The notes beneath the pieces were generated by a model. That model saw nothing but the letters and a program-made list of their open reading frames with translations. It made no database searches and was not told the DNA's origin. The translations under genes and the position numbers were made by a program. From Paenibacillus sp. H1-7 (GTDB lineage: Bacteria; Bacillota; Bacilli; Paenibacillales; NBRC-103111), in NCBI RefSeq assembly GCF_022354825.1, contig NZ_CP031168.1, positions 8,236,501-8,300,500 on the forward strand: a stretch of DNA of 64,000 nt, read 5' to 3'. How positions within the stretch are numbered: the stretch's first letter is position 1; the number at the start of each line of letters is the position of its first letter. Shown in pieces: positions 8,942 through 17,090 of the stretch.

Positions 8942-9991
8942 TTACGGATACACCGGGGTGAACGCCAATCCGGTCGTTTCTTCCCAGCCCATCATCAAAT
9001 TCAAGTTTTGGATAGCCTGACCGGCTGCCCCTTTTACTACGTTGTCGATAACCGAAATGATCGTCAAACGGCCTGTGCGCTCATCCAGCGAAAAGCCGAT
9101 ATCGCAATAGTTGGAGCCCCATACTTCCTTCGTCGCAGGCCATTTGCCCTTTTGACGAATCCGTACGAAACGGCGGCCTTCGTAATATTGACGGTACATC
9201 TCGATCACTTCGTCCTCGGTATGCTTCCCATTCAGCTTAACATACATCGTGGACAAAATCCCGCGCGTCATTGGAACCAAATGCGTCGTAAAAGAAACCA
9301 CCACTTCTTCGCCCGCTACGCGGCTAAGCACCTGTTCAATCTCCGGTGTATGCTGATGTTTATTCACTTTATAAGCAAGAAAATTTTCATTAATTTCAGA
9401 ATAATGATGAGTCAAACTCAAGCCTCGGCCCGCTCCGGACACACCGGTTTTCGCATCGATAATGATCGAGCCCAAGTCGGCCCAGCCTTTAGCTACCAAT
9501 GGCACCAGACCTAACAATGTGGCTGTAGGAAAGCAGCCCGGATTCGAAATAAACTCCGCTTGACGCACTTCGTCGTCGAACACCTCGGTTAAACCATATA
9601 CCGCCTTCGCAACATAAGCAGGATCGGCCGGTTTATGTTTGTACCATTTCTCGTACACTTCGCCGGATTTCAACCGGAAATCGCCGGAAATATCAACTAC
9701 CTTCAGTCCTGCGTCAATAAGCTTCGGTGCCAGCTCTGCCGCTACTCCGTGCGGAGTGGCCAGGAAGACGACATCCGCTTTCTGCTTCATCTGCTCGACA
9801 TCAATGCCGTCTAGAGTTCCTACCATAATTTCATTCAAATGCGGGTATCCATCCGCTATCGGCGTTCCTGCGCTGGACGAGGAAATAACCGATGTAATCT
9901 CGACATGCGGATGCGCCAGCAAGAGCCTGATCAGCTCCACGCCGCCGTACCCGGTCGCTCCGATAATGGCCGCTCTTAATTTCGTAGACAT
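8942..9991 (-). CDS. argC: N-acetyl-gamma-glutamyl-phosphate reductase
   Basis: NADPH-dependent reduction of N-acetylglutamyl phosphate to the semialdehyde. 349 residues from the ATG at 9991, which has GGAGGG in front; an upstream in-frame ATG at 10051 lies within the promoter and is rejected. Seen: nucleotide-binding AAIIGATGYGG at the N-terminus and the catalytic cysteine in SNPGCFPTA near residue 148. First gene of the arginine operon, directly downstream of an ARG-box promoter. Confidence 0.96.
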   Translation of the reverse strand: MSTKLRAAIIGATGYGGVELIRLLLAHPHVEITSVISSSSAGTPIADGYPHLNEIMVGTLDGIDVEQMKQKADVVFLATPHGVAAELAPKLIDAGLKVVDISGDFRLKSGEVYEKWYKHKPADPAYVAKAVYGLTEVFDDEVRQAEFISNPGCFPTATLLGLVPLVAKGWADLGSIIIDAKTGVSGAGRGLSLTHHYSEINENFLAYKVNKHQHTPEIEQVLSRVAGEEVVVSFTTHLVPMTRGILSTMYVKLNGKHTEDEVIEMYRQYYEGRRFVRIRQKGKWPATKEVWGSNYCDIGFSLDERTGRLTIISVIDNVVKGAAGQAIQNLNLMMGWEETTGLAFTPVYP

Positions 9992-10016
9992 ATCCGTTCC
10001 CTCCACATAAAAACTA

Positions 10017-10051
10017 TGTATTATTATACAGTTCAAAGTATAATAATTCAA
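10017..10051 (-). promoter_or_regulatory. arg operon promoter with two ARG-box-like operator sites
   Basis: On the minus strand TTGAAT (10046-10051) and TATAAT (10023-10028) are separated by exactly 17 bases, a good sigma-A promoter. Two 14-base sites of the ARG-box form TGAAT-N4-ATTCA overlap it: TGTATTATTATACA (10017-10030, perfect dyad) and AGTATAATAATTCA (10037-10050). Their overlap with -10 and -35 is what is expected for repression by ArgR/AhrC with arginine. Confidence 0.75.
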
Positions 10052-10253
10052 TCAGTTTTTTCCTGAATTTTATTGCCGGGATGCGACCTCCGCCAAGCCA
10101 CCAAGCGCCATTTCGCGATATGAGAACACTCCGAAAAATATGCATTTACCGGTGCATAAATCCCGCCACAGCGCTCGCCGATCCATTCCCCATGATCCAT
10201 CCTCATCGAACAGAGGAGAAAGCTTGTCGCAACACGTATGAATAAATGGTACA

Positions 10254-10271
10254 AAATACCGCTTGGTATTT
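10254..10271 (-). terminator. terminator after yitT-like gene
   Basis: AAATACC-GCTT-GGTATTT hairpin just after the yitT-like stop codon; the minus-strand product ends in TTTTGT. The rest of 10052-10282 shows no gene I can support. Confidence 0.55.
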
Positions 10272-10282
10272 CAATCGCCAAT

Positions 10283-11173
10283 TTAGGTCATTCCGTGAAT
10301 TTTGAACCCCTCTCCCAAAACTTCATTCGTATCGCTTATGATAACAAACGCGCCCGGATCGATGAATTTGACCAGCTCCTTCAACCGGCTCACCTCCGTC
10401 TGCCCTACGACGACCATCAGCACGGTTCGTTCCTCTCCGGTATAGCCCCCGGTCGCTTTCAACTGCGTCAGCCCTCGATCCAGCTCATGCAAAATGGCGC
10501 CGCGGATTTCCTCCGTCTTACACGATATGATGAACGCGACTTTCGAATAGCTCAGCCCGAGCTGGACGACATTGATCGTTTTGCTCGTCACAAACAGCCC
10601 GATCAGCGCATACATCGCCTTTTCGGGAGAAAGCACAATGCCCGCCGTCAAGATTACCATCCCGTCCAGCGCAGCCACAGCCAAGCCCAGGCTTAAGCCC
10701 GTAAGCCGGTGAATCATTTGAGCGGCCAAGTCCAGCCCGCCGGTAGAGCCCCGTCCTCTGAATACGAGCCCGAGCCCCATACCGATCAATATGCCGCCGT
10801 AAATACTGGCCAGCAGCAAATTATCCGTTAAAGGGGGGAGCCCCCTCGTAATATAAATCAACAGCGGCAGGAGAACCGATCCGACGGCTGTTTTGAGCCC
10901 GAACTGCTTGCCCAGCACCCACGTTCCAATAAGGAACAGCGGGATGTTCAGCGCCCACTGCGTAAACGCCGGCTCGATCCCGAATACCTGATCGACGACA
11001 ATGCTGATCCCGGATACGCCTCCGGAAGCGACCTGATTCGGGCTCAAAATCATATTGAAGCTGATCGCGATCAGCAAGGAGCCCAACAACAAGAGCACGT
11101 ATTCCATGACGCGATGGGTGGGCCCGAGCTCTCGGATTGCCGGATTGCGCGTTCTTCTCTTCCTGCTGCGCAT
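10283..11173 (-). CDS. YitT family membrane protein (DUF161 + DUF2179)
   Basis: 296 residues. The first 205 or so contain five or six hydrophobic segments starting at about residue 22 (YVLLLLGSLLIAISFNMIL), with glycine-rich repeats such as GGVSGISIVVDQVFG and GRGSTGGLDLAAQMI. The last 80 residues form the soluble DUF2179 domain found in YitT/YqfU-type proteins. Function unknown; a transport role is often assumed but unproven. Good Shine-Dalgarno AAAGGAGGAA before the ATG. Not obviously co-transcribed with prfB because a hairpin/terminator lies between them. Confidence 0.85.
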   Translation of the reverse strand: MRSRKRRTRNPAIRELGPTHRVMEYVLLLLGSLLIAISFNMILSPNQVASGGVSGISIVVDQVFGIEPAFTQWALNIPLFLIGTWVLGKQFGLKTAVGSVLLPLLIYITRGLPPLTDNLLLASIYGGILIGMGLGLVFRGRGSTGGLDLAAQMIHRLTGLSLGLAVAALDGMVILTAGIVLSPEKAMYALIGLFVTSKTINVVQLGLSYSKVAFIISCKTEEIRGAILHELDRGLTQLKATGGYTGEERTVLMVVVGQTEVSRLKELVKFIDPGAFVIISDTNEVLGEGFKIHGMT

Positions 11174-11250
11174 AGGCTTCCTCCTTTCATCTGTGTAAGT
11201 CAGGCTTGCTGCTTGCTAGAGACAAGCGGCTGCCATGGTATGGGCATAAA

Positions 11251-11364
11251 CAAAAAAAATCCTGCACACGAACCCCAATCCACCCAAAACATGTAAGACG
11301 AAAGCGGCTAGGAACCGCCATTCTCCAACGTTTGTGAATGACTTGGCATTTATGTGTAGGATTT
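11251..11364 (-). terminator. long-range hairpin ending in T-run, between prfB and yitT-like gene
   Basis: On the minus strand AAATCCTACAC (from 11364-11354) can pair with GTGT-GC-AGGATTT (11269-11257), followed by a run of eight T then GTTT. The about 85-base loop contains a smaller GCGG/CCGC stem (about 11311-11325). It probably ends prfB transcription; the unusually large loop leaves room for a regulated structure. Confidence 0.5.
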
Positions 11365-11406
11365 GCTTGATTTCAATTAATTATAAAAACCGGCCGCGGG
11401 GTCGGA

Positions 11407-12523
11407 TTACTCCGCTGCGCTCGGCTTAATTTGCTGTCGCAAGTAAGCATCGATAAACATATCCAGATCGCCGTCCATTACAGCCCCCACATTGCCTGTT
11501 TCGGCAGATGTGCGGTGGTCCTTCACCATGCTGTACGGGTGGAATACGTAGGAGCGAATCTGACTTCCCCAGGCGATATCGGACACTTCACCGCGGATTT
11601 CGGCCAGCTGCTTCATCTGCTCCTCGATTTTCTTCTCATACAGCTTGGAGCGGAGCATCTTCATGGCGCGCTCGCGGTTTTTGATCTGCGACCGCTCGGT
11701 TTGGCAGCTTACAACTACGCCTGTAGGAAGGTGCGTGATCCGCACCGCCGAATCCGTCGTATTGATGTGCTGTCCGCCAGCGCCACTGGAACGGTACGTG
11801 TCTACCTTCAGGTCCTCCGTGCGGATTTCCACTTCCACATCGTCGTCAATCTCCGGCATAACGTCACACGATACGAATGACGTATGGCGGCGGCCCGAGG
11901 CATCGAACGGCGATATTCGGACGAGACGATGGACGCCTTTCTCCGCCTTCAAATAACCATAAGCGTTGTAGCCCTTGATCAGCAGCGTAACGCTCTTGAC
12001 GCCCGCTTCGTCGCCAGGCAGGTAGTCGAGCACCTCGACCTTGAAGTCCCGCTTCTCCGCCCAGCGCCGGTACATCCGCAGCAGCATCTCCGCCCAATCC
12101 TGGGACTCCGTTCCGCCGGCGCCCGGATGCAGCTCCAGAATCGCATTCAGCTTGTCATACGGCTGGCTCAGCAGCAGCTGCAGCTCGAATGCCTCCAGCT
12201 TGGCGACCAAGGCGGAAATGCCCTGCTCGATCTCAGCTGCCATGCTGTCGTCCTGATCCTCCTGCATGAGCTCGACCATGACTTCCAGGTCCTCGAATTC
12301 GGAGGACAAGGCCTGGAACTGGTCGACGCTGCCTTTGACCGCGTTCATCTCGCCGATCACTTTTTGCGCGGCTTCGTTATCGTCCCAAAAATCGGGAGCC
12401 GCCATTTTCTCTTCATAATTCCCGATTTGCTCAAGCTTCAGATCTAAGTCAAAGAGACCCCCTAAGCTCAGCTAACCGTTTAGCCGTTTCTCGTAAATCC
12501 TGCTTCACTTCTGGATCCAACAT
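11407..12523 (-). CDS. prfB: peptide chain release factor 2 with programmed +1 frameshift
   Basis: Recognises UGA and UAA stop codons. Translation starts at ATG 12523 (AGGAGTG upstream), runs 24 codons and meets an in-frame TGA (12451-12449) in the classic slippery context AGGGGG-TCT-CTT-TGA-C; shifting by +1 continues into the 347-codon main frame, total about 371 residues. The SD-like AGGGGG and CTT TGA C match the autoregulatory RF2 site of E. coli and B. subtilis. Motifs in the main part: SPFDASGRRHTSF (the SPF anticodon-like motif of RF2) and the catalytic GGQ in SSGAGGQHINTTDSAVR. Confidence 0.95.
12448..12461 (-). promoter_or_regulatory. RF2 programmed frameshift site
   Basis: Minus-strand sequence AGGGGG-TCT-CTT-TGA-C: an internal Shine-Dalgarno-like element three bases before the CTT slip codon and the weak stop context TGAC. 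When RF2 is scarce, termination at TGA is slow and ribosomes shift +1, restoring RF2. Confidence 0.9.
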
Positions 12524-12560
12524 ATCCGTTCACTCCTCATAGACTTTCCGATATGATCAT

Positions 12561-12588
12561 AAAAAGGAGCCGGATGCATGCTCCGGCT
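12561..12588 (-). terminator. secA terminator
   Basis: AGCCGGA / TCCGGCT stem (12568-12588) followed on the minus strand by CC and five T, about 50 bases after the secA stop codon. Confidence 0.85.
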
Positions 12589-12636
12589 GCCCTTCTTGTT
12601 TTGGAGCCTCTTGCTCTTGCTTAAGTTGCCCGCTTC

Positions 12637-15147
12637 TTAAACCCCGTGACACTGCTTATACTTTTTGCCGCTGCCGCAAGGGCACAAGTCGTTACGGCCT
12701 ACTCGGTCTTCTTCGTTGTTGACGATCGGCTTCTTCGGAGCCGGCTCGCCGTCCGTGCTCACCGCAACCGGCTCAACGACCTGCTGACGCTCGAGGTTCG
12801 TTTCTACGTGGGCTTTCATGATGTACGTAGCTACTTCCTCCTGAATGCTTTGAATCATCTCCTGGAACATTTCAAAGCCTTCAAACTGGTATTCGCGCAG
12901 AGGGTCCGTGCCGCCGTAAGCGCGCAAATGAATCCCTTGACGAAGCTGATCCATCGCATCGATGTGATCCATCCATTTGGAGTCTACCGCCCGAAGCACA
13001 ACGACCTTCTCGAATTCGCGCATGAACTCTTCGCCGATGGATTGCTCACGCTCTTCATACAGGCGAAGTACAAGGTCTTTGATGTATTGGGCGATTTCTT
13101 CCTTCTCTTTGCCCCACAGCTCTTCCGCTGTCAGCTGGCCTTCGTGTAGGAAGGAGCCGTTCGCATAATCGACGATCGCCTGCAGATCCCATTCCTCCGG
13201 AACGAGGTCGCTTGGACAATGCGCTTCTGCAAGCCGTTCGATGACCGGCATGATCATGCCCAAGGTAATGTCACGAATGTTGTCCGAATCCAACACTTCG
13301 CGGCGCTGTTTATAAATAATTTCCCGCTGCTGGTTCATTACATCGTCATATTGAAGGACGACCTTCCGCACGTCGAAGTTGTTACCTTCTACACGCTTCT
13401 GAGCGGACTCCACGGCACGGGTAATCAGCTTGCTCTCGATAGGCTGATCTTCCTCGAAGCCGAGACGGTCCATCATGCCCATAATGTTCTCAGCACCGAA
13501 ACGGCGCATCAATTCATCCTCCATGGACAAGTAGAACTGGGACGAACCCGGATCGCCTTGACGGCCTGCACGGCCGCGCAGCTGGTTATCGATACGGCGG
13601 CTTTCATGCCGCTCTGTACCTATAATATGCAGACCACCCACATCATGCACACCTTCGCCGAGCATAATATCGGTTCCGCGGCCCGCCATGTTCGTAGCGA
13701 TCGTCACTGCTCCCGCCTGGCCCGCACGAGATACGATTTCCGCTTCTTCGGCATGGTATTTGGCATTCAAAACTTTATGCTGAACGCCTTTCTTCTTGAG
13801 CATCTCGGACAAACGCTCCGAGTTCTCGATAGATACCGTACCGACCAATACCGGCTGCTTGTTCTGATGGCGTTGGACGATCTCATCCACTACCGCGCGG
13901 AACTTGCTGTTGACCGATTTGTACACGACGTCCGGCATATCCTGACGGATCATCGGACGGTTCGTCGGCACGACGATAACCTCGAGCCCGTAAATCTTTT
14001 TGAATTCTTCTTCCTCCGTTTTCGCCGTACCGGTCATCCCGGACAGCTTGCGGTACATACGGAAGTAGTTCTGGAACGTGATCGTCGCGAGCGTCATCGA
14101 TTCATTTTGAACCTGGAGCTGCTCTTTCGCTTCAATCGCCTGGTGCAGTCCTTCGCTGTAGCGGCGGCCTGTCATCAAACGTCCGGTGAATTCGTCGACG
14201 ATGACGACTTCGCCTTCCTGCACGACGTAATCGACGTCACGCTTCATGATAACGTGAGCTTTCAAAGCTTGCGTAATGTGATGGTTCAACGTCACGTTGG
14301 CATGGTCGAACAGGTTTTCGATGCCGAACGATTTCTCCGCTTTGGACACACCTGTTTCCGTCAGCGCTACGGAACGCATTTTTATATCAATGATGTAATC
14401 TTCTTCTTCCTTTAATTTGCTTACAAAACGATCGGCCAGGTAGTACAGATCCGTCGATTTGGCAGCTTGTCCGGAAATGATGAGCGGCGTTCTAGCTTCG
14501 TCGACCAGGATCGAATCGACCTCGTCAATAACCGCAAAATAAAGCGGACGCTGCACCATCTGCTCTTTATACACGACCATGTTGTCGCGCAAGTAGTCAA
14601 AGCCGAACTCATTGTTCGTACCGTAGGTGATATCGCAAGCATAAGCCATCTGCTTCTCACCGTGCTGCAGAGAGTTCAAGTTCACGCCTACGGTCATGCC
14701 GAGGAATTCGTAAATTCTGCCCATCTCCGCGCTGTCCCGTTGAGCCAGGTAGTCATTGACGGTAACCACGTGCACGCCTCGGCCTGTCAGAGCGTTCAAA
14801 TAAACCGGCAGCGTACCTACCAGGGTTTTCCCTTCACCTGTTCTCATTTCTGCAATACGGCCCTCGTGGAGTACCATACCGCCGATTAACTGTACGTCAT
14901 AATGGCGTTTGCCCAAAACCCGCTTCGAAGCCTCACGCACGACGGCAAAAGCTTCCGGAAGCAGATCGTCCAAATCTTCACCTTTATCCAGACGCTCGCG
15001 GAATTCTCCGGTCTTGTTCTGCAGCTCCTCATCGGACAATACCTCGATAGAAGGCTCCAATTGGTTAATTGCATCGACTGTCTTCCACAGCCGCTTCACT
15101 TCACGTTCGTTTGAATCGCCGAATATTTTCTTAACGAGTCCTAACAT
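12637..15147 (-). CDS. secA: preprotein translocase ATPase SecA
   Basis: Motor of the Sec export pathway, acting at SecYEG on the membrane. 836 residues, the usual size for Firmicutes SecA1. Seen: Walker A in MRTGEGKTLVG near residue 100, the DEVD box (AVIDEVDSILVDEART), the NMAGRGTDI and RGRAGRQGDPG helicase motifs of NBD2, and the C-terminal zinc-binding tail CPCGSGKKYKQCH that binds SecB or ribosomes. ATG preceded by AAGGGAGA. The two SLH proteins, the glycosidase and other exported proteins in this window would be its clients. Confidence 0.98.
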   Translation of the reverse strand: MLGLVKKIFGDSNEREVKRLWKTVDAINQLEPSIEVLSDEELQNKTGEFRERLDKGEDLDDLLPEAFAVVREASKRVLGKRHYDVQLIGGMVLHEGRIAEMRTGEGKTLVGTLPVYLNALTGRGVHVVTVNDYLAQRDSAEMGRIYEFLGMTVGVNLNSLQHGEKQMAYACDITYGTNNEFGFDYLRDNMVVYKEQMVQRPLYFAVIDEVDSILVDEARTPLIISGQAAKSTDLYYLADRFVSKLKEEEDYIIDIKMRSVALTETGVSKAEKSFGIENLFDHANVTLNHHITQALKAHVIMKRDVDYVVQEGEVVIVDEFTGRLMTGRRYSEGLHQAIEAKEQLQVQNESMTLATITFQNYFRMYRKLSGMTGTAKTEEEEFKKIYGLEVIVVPTNRPMIRQDMPDVVYKSVNSKFRAVVDEIVQRHQNKQPVLVGTVSIENSERLSEMLKKKGVQHKVLNAKYHAEEAEIVSRAGQAGAVTIATNMAGRGTDIMLGEGVHDVGGLHIIGTERHESRRIDNQLRGRAGRQGDPGSSQFYLSMEDELMRRFGAENIMGMMDRLGFEEDQPIESKLITRAVESAQKRVEGNNFDVRKVVLQYDDVMNQQREIIYKQRREVLDSDNIRDITLGMIMPVIERLAEAHCPSDLVPEEWDLQAIVDYANGSFLHEGQLTAEELWGKEKEEIAQYIKDLVLRLYEEREQSIGEEFMREFEKVVVLRAVDSKWMDHIDAMDQLRQGIHLRAYGGTDPLREYQFEGFEMFQEMIQSIQEEVATYIMKAHVETNLERQQVVEPVAVSTDGEPAPKKPIVNNEEDRVGRNDLCPCGSGKKYKQCHGV

Positions 15148-15329
15148 GGGCCCATCTCCCTTTTCTAAGAACGGTTTGCCTTAAATTGTAGCAGTTTGCG
15201 GCACGAGTCGCAAGAACTGCGGGGTCATCCATTTATTATCATGATCTCTTAGGATTTCCTTATTACAGTGAAAACCATCCACCCAACCCGAGCTACATGG
15301 CGGGAAAGCACCTGCCAACCATATGAAAA

Positions 15330-15353
15330 GAGCCTGCCCTGTTAGGCAAGCTC
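15330..15353 (-). terminator. hpf terminator
   Basis: GAGCTTGCC / GGCAGGCTC stem (one G-U pair) with six-base loop, followed by TTTT on the minus strand, 15 bases after the hpf stop. Confidence 0.75.
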
Positions 15354-15368
15354 CTGGATTTCCACCCA

Positions 15369-15911
15369 TTATCTGGCCGGCTCAATCAAGCCGTATTTGC
15401 CGTCATTTCGTTTGTACACCACATTGACCTGCTCCGTATTCGAATTCGCAAAAACGAAAAAGCTGTGGCCTACCATATTCATCTGCAAAATCGCTTCGTC
15501 GATGTCCATTGGCTTAAGCATGAACTGCTTCGTTCTCACCAGCTCGTAATCATCCTCGTCCTCATACAGCGCCGGCGTGTCCACTTTCAATATATCTCGC
15601 ATACCGCCTTCTTGGCGAATTTTACGGTTCACTTTGGTTTTGTGCTTGCGGATTTGCCGCTCCAGCTTGTCGACCACCAGATCGATGGAAGCGTACATGT
15701 CGTTGTTCTTCTCTTCAGCTCTCAGCATGACCCCCGTCATAGGGATCGTCACCTCGACCGCTTGTAGTCCTTTGACTACGCTCAAAGTTACATTTACATC
15801 AGTTGTAGGGGGAGTTTCAAAGTACCTTTCCAGCTTGCTAAGCTTTTTCTCAACATATTCTTTCAAAGCCTCAGTTACCTCGATGCGTTCTCCGCGAATG
15901 TTGAATTTCAT
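15369..15911 (-). CDS. hpf: ribosome hibernation promoting factor, long form
   Basis: 180 residues: an N-terminal HPF/RaiA domain (residues 1-100, starting MKFNIRGERIEVTEALKEYVEKKL) and a C-terminal dimerisation domain (about 120-180, with KPMDIDEAILQMNMVGHSFFVFANS), the form that makes 100S ribosome dimers in Gram-positives (YvyD/HPFlong). Promoters of sigma-A and sigma-H type lie directly upstream, fitting induction in stationary phase. Conserved position next to secA and prfB, as in Bacillus. Confidence 0.95.
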   Translation of the reverse strand: MKFNIRGERIEVTEALKEYVEKKLSKLERYFETPPTTDVNVTLSVVKGLQAVEVTIPMTGVMLRAEEKNNDMYASIDLVVDKLERQIRKHKTKVNRKIRQEGGMRDILKVDTPALYEDEDDYELVRTKQFMLKPMDIDEAILQMNMVGHSFFVFANSNTEQVNVVYKRNDGKYGLIEPAR

Positions 15912-15937
15912 TGTACTTCTCCTCCTTTCATGTACCT

Positions 15938-15975
15938 ATTATACTATATTCAACGGAGGTCTTCAAAAATCCTTC
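15938..15975 (-). promoter_or_regulatory. overlapping sigma-A-like and sigma-H-like promoters of hpf
   Basis: Minus strand: TTGAAG (15961-15966) - 17 bases - TATAAT (15938-15943) fits sigma-A. Offset by about ten bases, GAAGGATTT (15967-15975) - 12 bases - GTTGAAT (15948-15954) fits the Bacillus sigma-H form RNAGGAWWW-N11-12-RNNGAAT. B. subtilis yvyD (hpf) is known to use sigma-H as well as sigma-B. The remainder of the 350-base gap (15976-16176) shows only a small dyad TGTCA-N3-TGACA near 16015-16027 and no gene. Confidence 0.65.
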
Positions 15976-16176
15976 ATTTAAATCGACAATTTTTCAAAAT
16001 ATTCTTACAATTTAGTGTCAATGTGACAAACCGCATTGCGTCTGGGTTTGCAGCGTGTTGGCAGTAGCCTCCAGCCCCGTTCATCCCATGCATTCTCTGT
16101 GCTTCCAATAAGAAATCTTAACAATCCGCCGCGGAAATATTAATAAATTTGGATCGTTTAACAAAACCTACACATA

Positions 16177-16206
16177 CAAAAAAACACCCCGGATTTCTCC
16201 AGGGTG
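16177..16206 (-). terminator. cold-shock gene terminator
   Basis: CACCC-TGG ... CCGGGGTG hairpin (16185-16206) followed by seven T on the minus strand, about 58 bases after the csp stop. Confidence 0.85.
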
Positions 16207-16263
16207 CCGTCGCTGCTAATAGTAATCGAATAACCATCTATACAAGGGCGGAATGCCGGATGA

Positions 16264-16461
16264 TTATAGCTTGATAACGTTAGCTGCTTGAGGTCCGCGA
16301 GCGCCTTCTACGATATCGAATTCAACCGCTTGACCTTCTTCCAAAGTTTTGAAGCCCTCGGTTTGGATTGCCGAGAAATGAACAAATACGTCTCCGCCGT
16401 CTTCGCGCTCAATGAAACCGTATCCTTTTTCTGCGTTAAACCATTTTACTTTACCTTGCAT
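16264..16461 (-). CDS. cold-shock protein, CspA/CspB family
   Basis: 65-residue single OB-fold RNA/ssDNA chaperone. RNP1 motif KGYGFIE (residues 13-19) and RNP2 DVFVHF (26-31) are intact. Start at MQGKVKWFN; the open frame upstream is the 5' leader. SD AAGGGAATG precedes it. The leader of about 45-50 bases contains a dyad, see the promoter entry. Confidence 0.95.
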   Translation of the reverse strand: MQGKVKWFNAEKGYGFIEREDGGDVFVHFSAIQTEGFKTLEEGQAVEFDIVEGARGPQAANVIKL

Positions 16462-16490
16462 GTAAAACATTCCCTTCATTATCAAATAAC

Positions 16491-16541
16491 TGTGAGCGTT
16501 CTCACAATTCGAATATATCATCCCCCTGTCTACAATGTCAA
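16491..16541 (-). promoter_or_regulatory. csp promoter and dyad at the transcript start
   Basis: TTGACA (16536-16541) - 18 bases - TATATT (16512-16517) on the minus strand is a near-consensus sigma-A promoter. At about +5 to +20 lies a perfect dyad TGTGAG-CGTT-CTCACA (16491-16506), which could be an operator or an RNA hairpin in the leader. Confidence 0.65.
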
Positions 16542-16615
16542 TTATAACCACGCCTGTTAGCAAAATATTTTGAAAATTCACGTATTAACATTACATTAAT
16601 AATCTATACACATAC

Positions 16616-16641
16616 AAAAACCGCATCGTTGTGCGGTTTTT
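16616..16641. terminator. bidirectional hairpin with A/T flanks
   Basis: AAAAACCGCA / TGCGGTTTTT, 10-base stem with a six-base loop; symmetric, so it could stop transcription from either side. It lies between the csp promoter and the DnaA-box cluster. Confidence 0.7.
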
Positions 16642-16659
16642 CGACATTTTTCATAAAAG

Positions 16660-16689
16660 TTATACACAGAGTTATCCACATTGTCCACA
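16660..16689 (+). promoter_or_regulatory. cluster of three DnaA-box 9-mers
   Basis: TTATACACA (16660-16668), TTATCCACA (16672-16680) and TTGTCCACA (16681-16689) lie in the same orientation within 30 bases. The first two match TTATNCACA exactly, the third has one change. Not at oriC as far as this window shows (no dnaA or dnaN). Confidence 0.65.
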
Positions 16690-16700
16690 GGTTCTTAAAC

Positions 16701-16748
16701 AAAAAAAGGAAACCCGCAACCGAGCTTCATGTGCCCGTATAGGTTTCC
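16701..16748 (-). terminator. terminator of the flaG-fliD-fliS-fliT operon
   Basis: GGAAACC (minus, 16748-16742) pairs with GGTTTCC (16714-16708), followed by a run of seven T. It starts 7 bases after the fliT stop. Confidence 0.8.
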
Positions 16749-16754
16749 CGTTAT

Positions 16755-17090
16755 TTATTTCTTCCGATCAAAGAAAACACTATCCGGTGTATAACTTCCT
16801 TCATAGGCGTTTCTTTGAATCCTGCCTGCACTTATTTTCGTAGATCCTTGCAAAGCTTCATCTCTAAGTTGCTTCATCTTAGATAATATAATGGAATCAT
16901 ACTGAAGCAACTGTTGTATGGATTCGGAATATTTATCCCGTTCCAAATAAGTCGCCGGCGTCGATTTCATTTTGGATATTATAATTTCTCTTTTATCCAC
17001 ATAAGCTTCCATTTCTTCATAATTCAGCAGCGGCAAAGCTTGGATCCACTCATCCATAAGCTCTTGTAGATCACGTATTAAATCATCCAT
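16755..17090 (-). CDS. fliT: FliT-like flagellar chaperone
   Basis: 111 residues beginning MDDLIRDLQELMDEW; nearly all helical, charged, with no membrane segment, matching the FliT/FlgN-type export chaperones. In B. subtilis FliT serves the filament cap protein FliD. Identified mainly by position as the last gene after flaG-fliD-fliS; sequence conservation in this family is low. The start overlaps the fliS stop by 8 bases, so translation is probably coupled. The longer open frame upstream runs through fliS and is rejected. Confidence 0.75.
   Translation of the reverse strand: MDDLIRDLQELMDEWIQALPLLNYEEMEAYVDKREIIISKMKSTPATYLERDKYSESIQQLLQYDSIILSKMKQLRDEALQGSTKISAGRIQRNAYEGSYTPDSVFFDRKK

Noticed and set aside
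7787..9514. 575-codon plus-strand open frame over argJ and argC
   Set aside because: Antisense shadow; Arg/His-rich composition typical of the reverse frame of a GC-rich gene.
10048..10281. 77-codon minus-strand open frame upstream of argC
   Set aside because: Covers the arg promoter and has no ribosome site or recognisable product.
11251..11364. T-box leader, because of a GGGTGG motif
   Set aside because: The full T-box antiterminator core is absent and no aminoacyl-tRNA or amino-acid gene follows.
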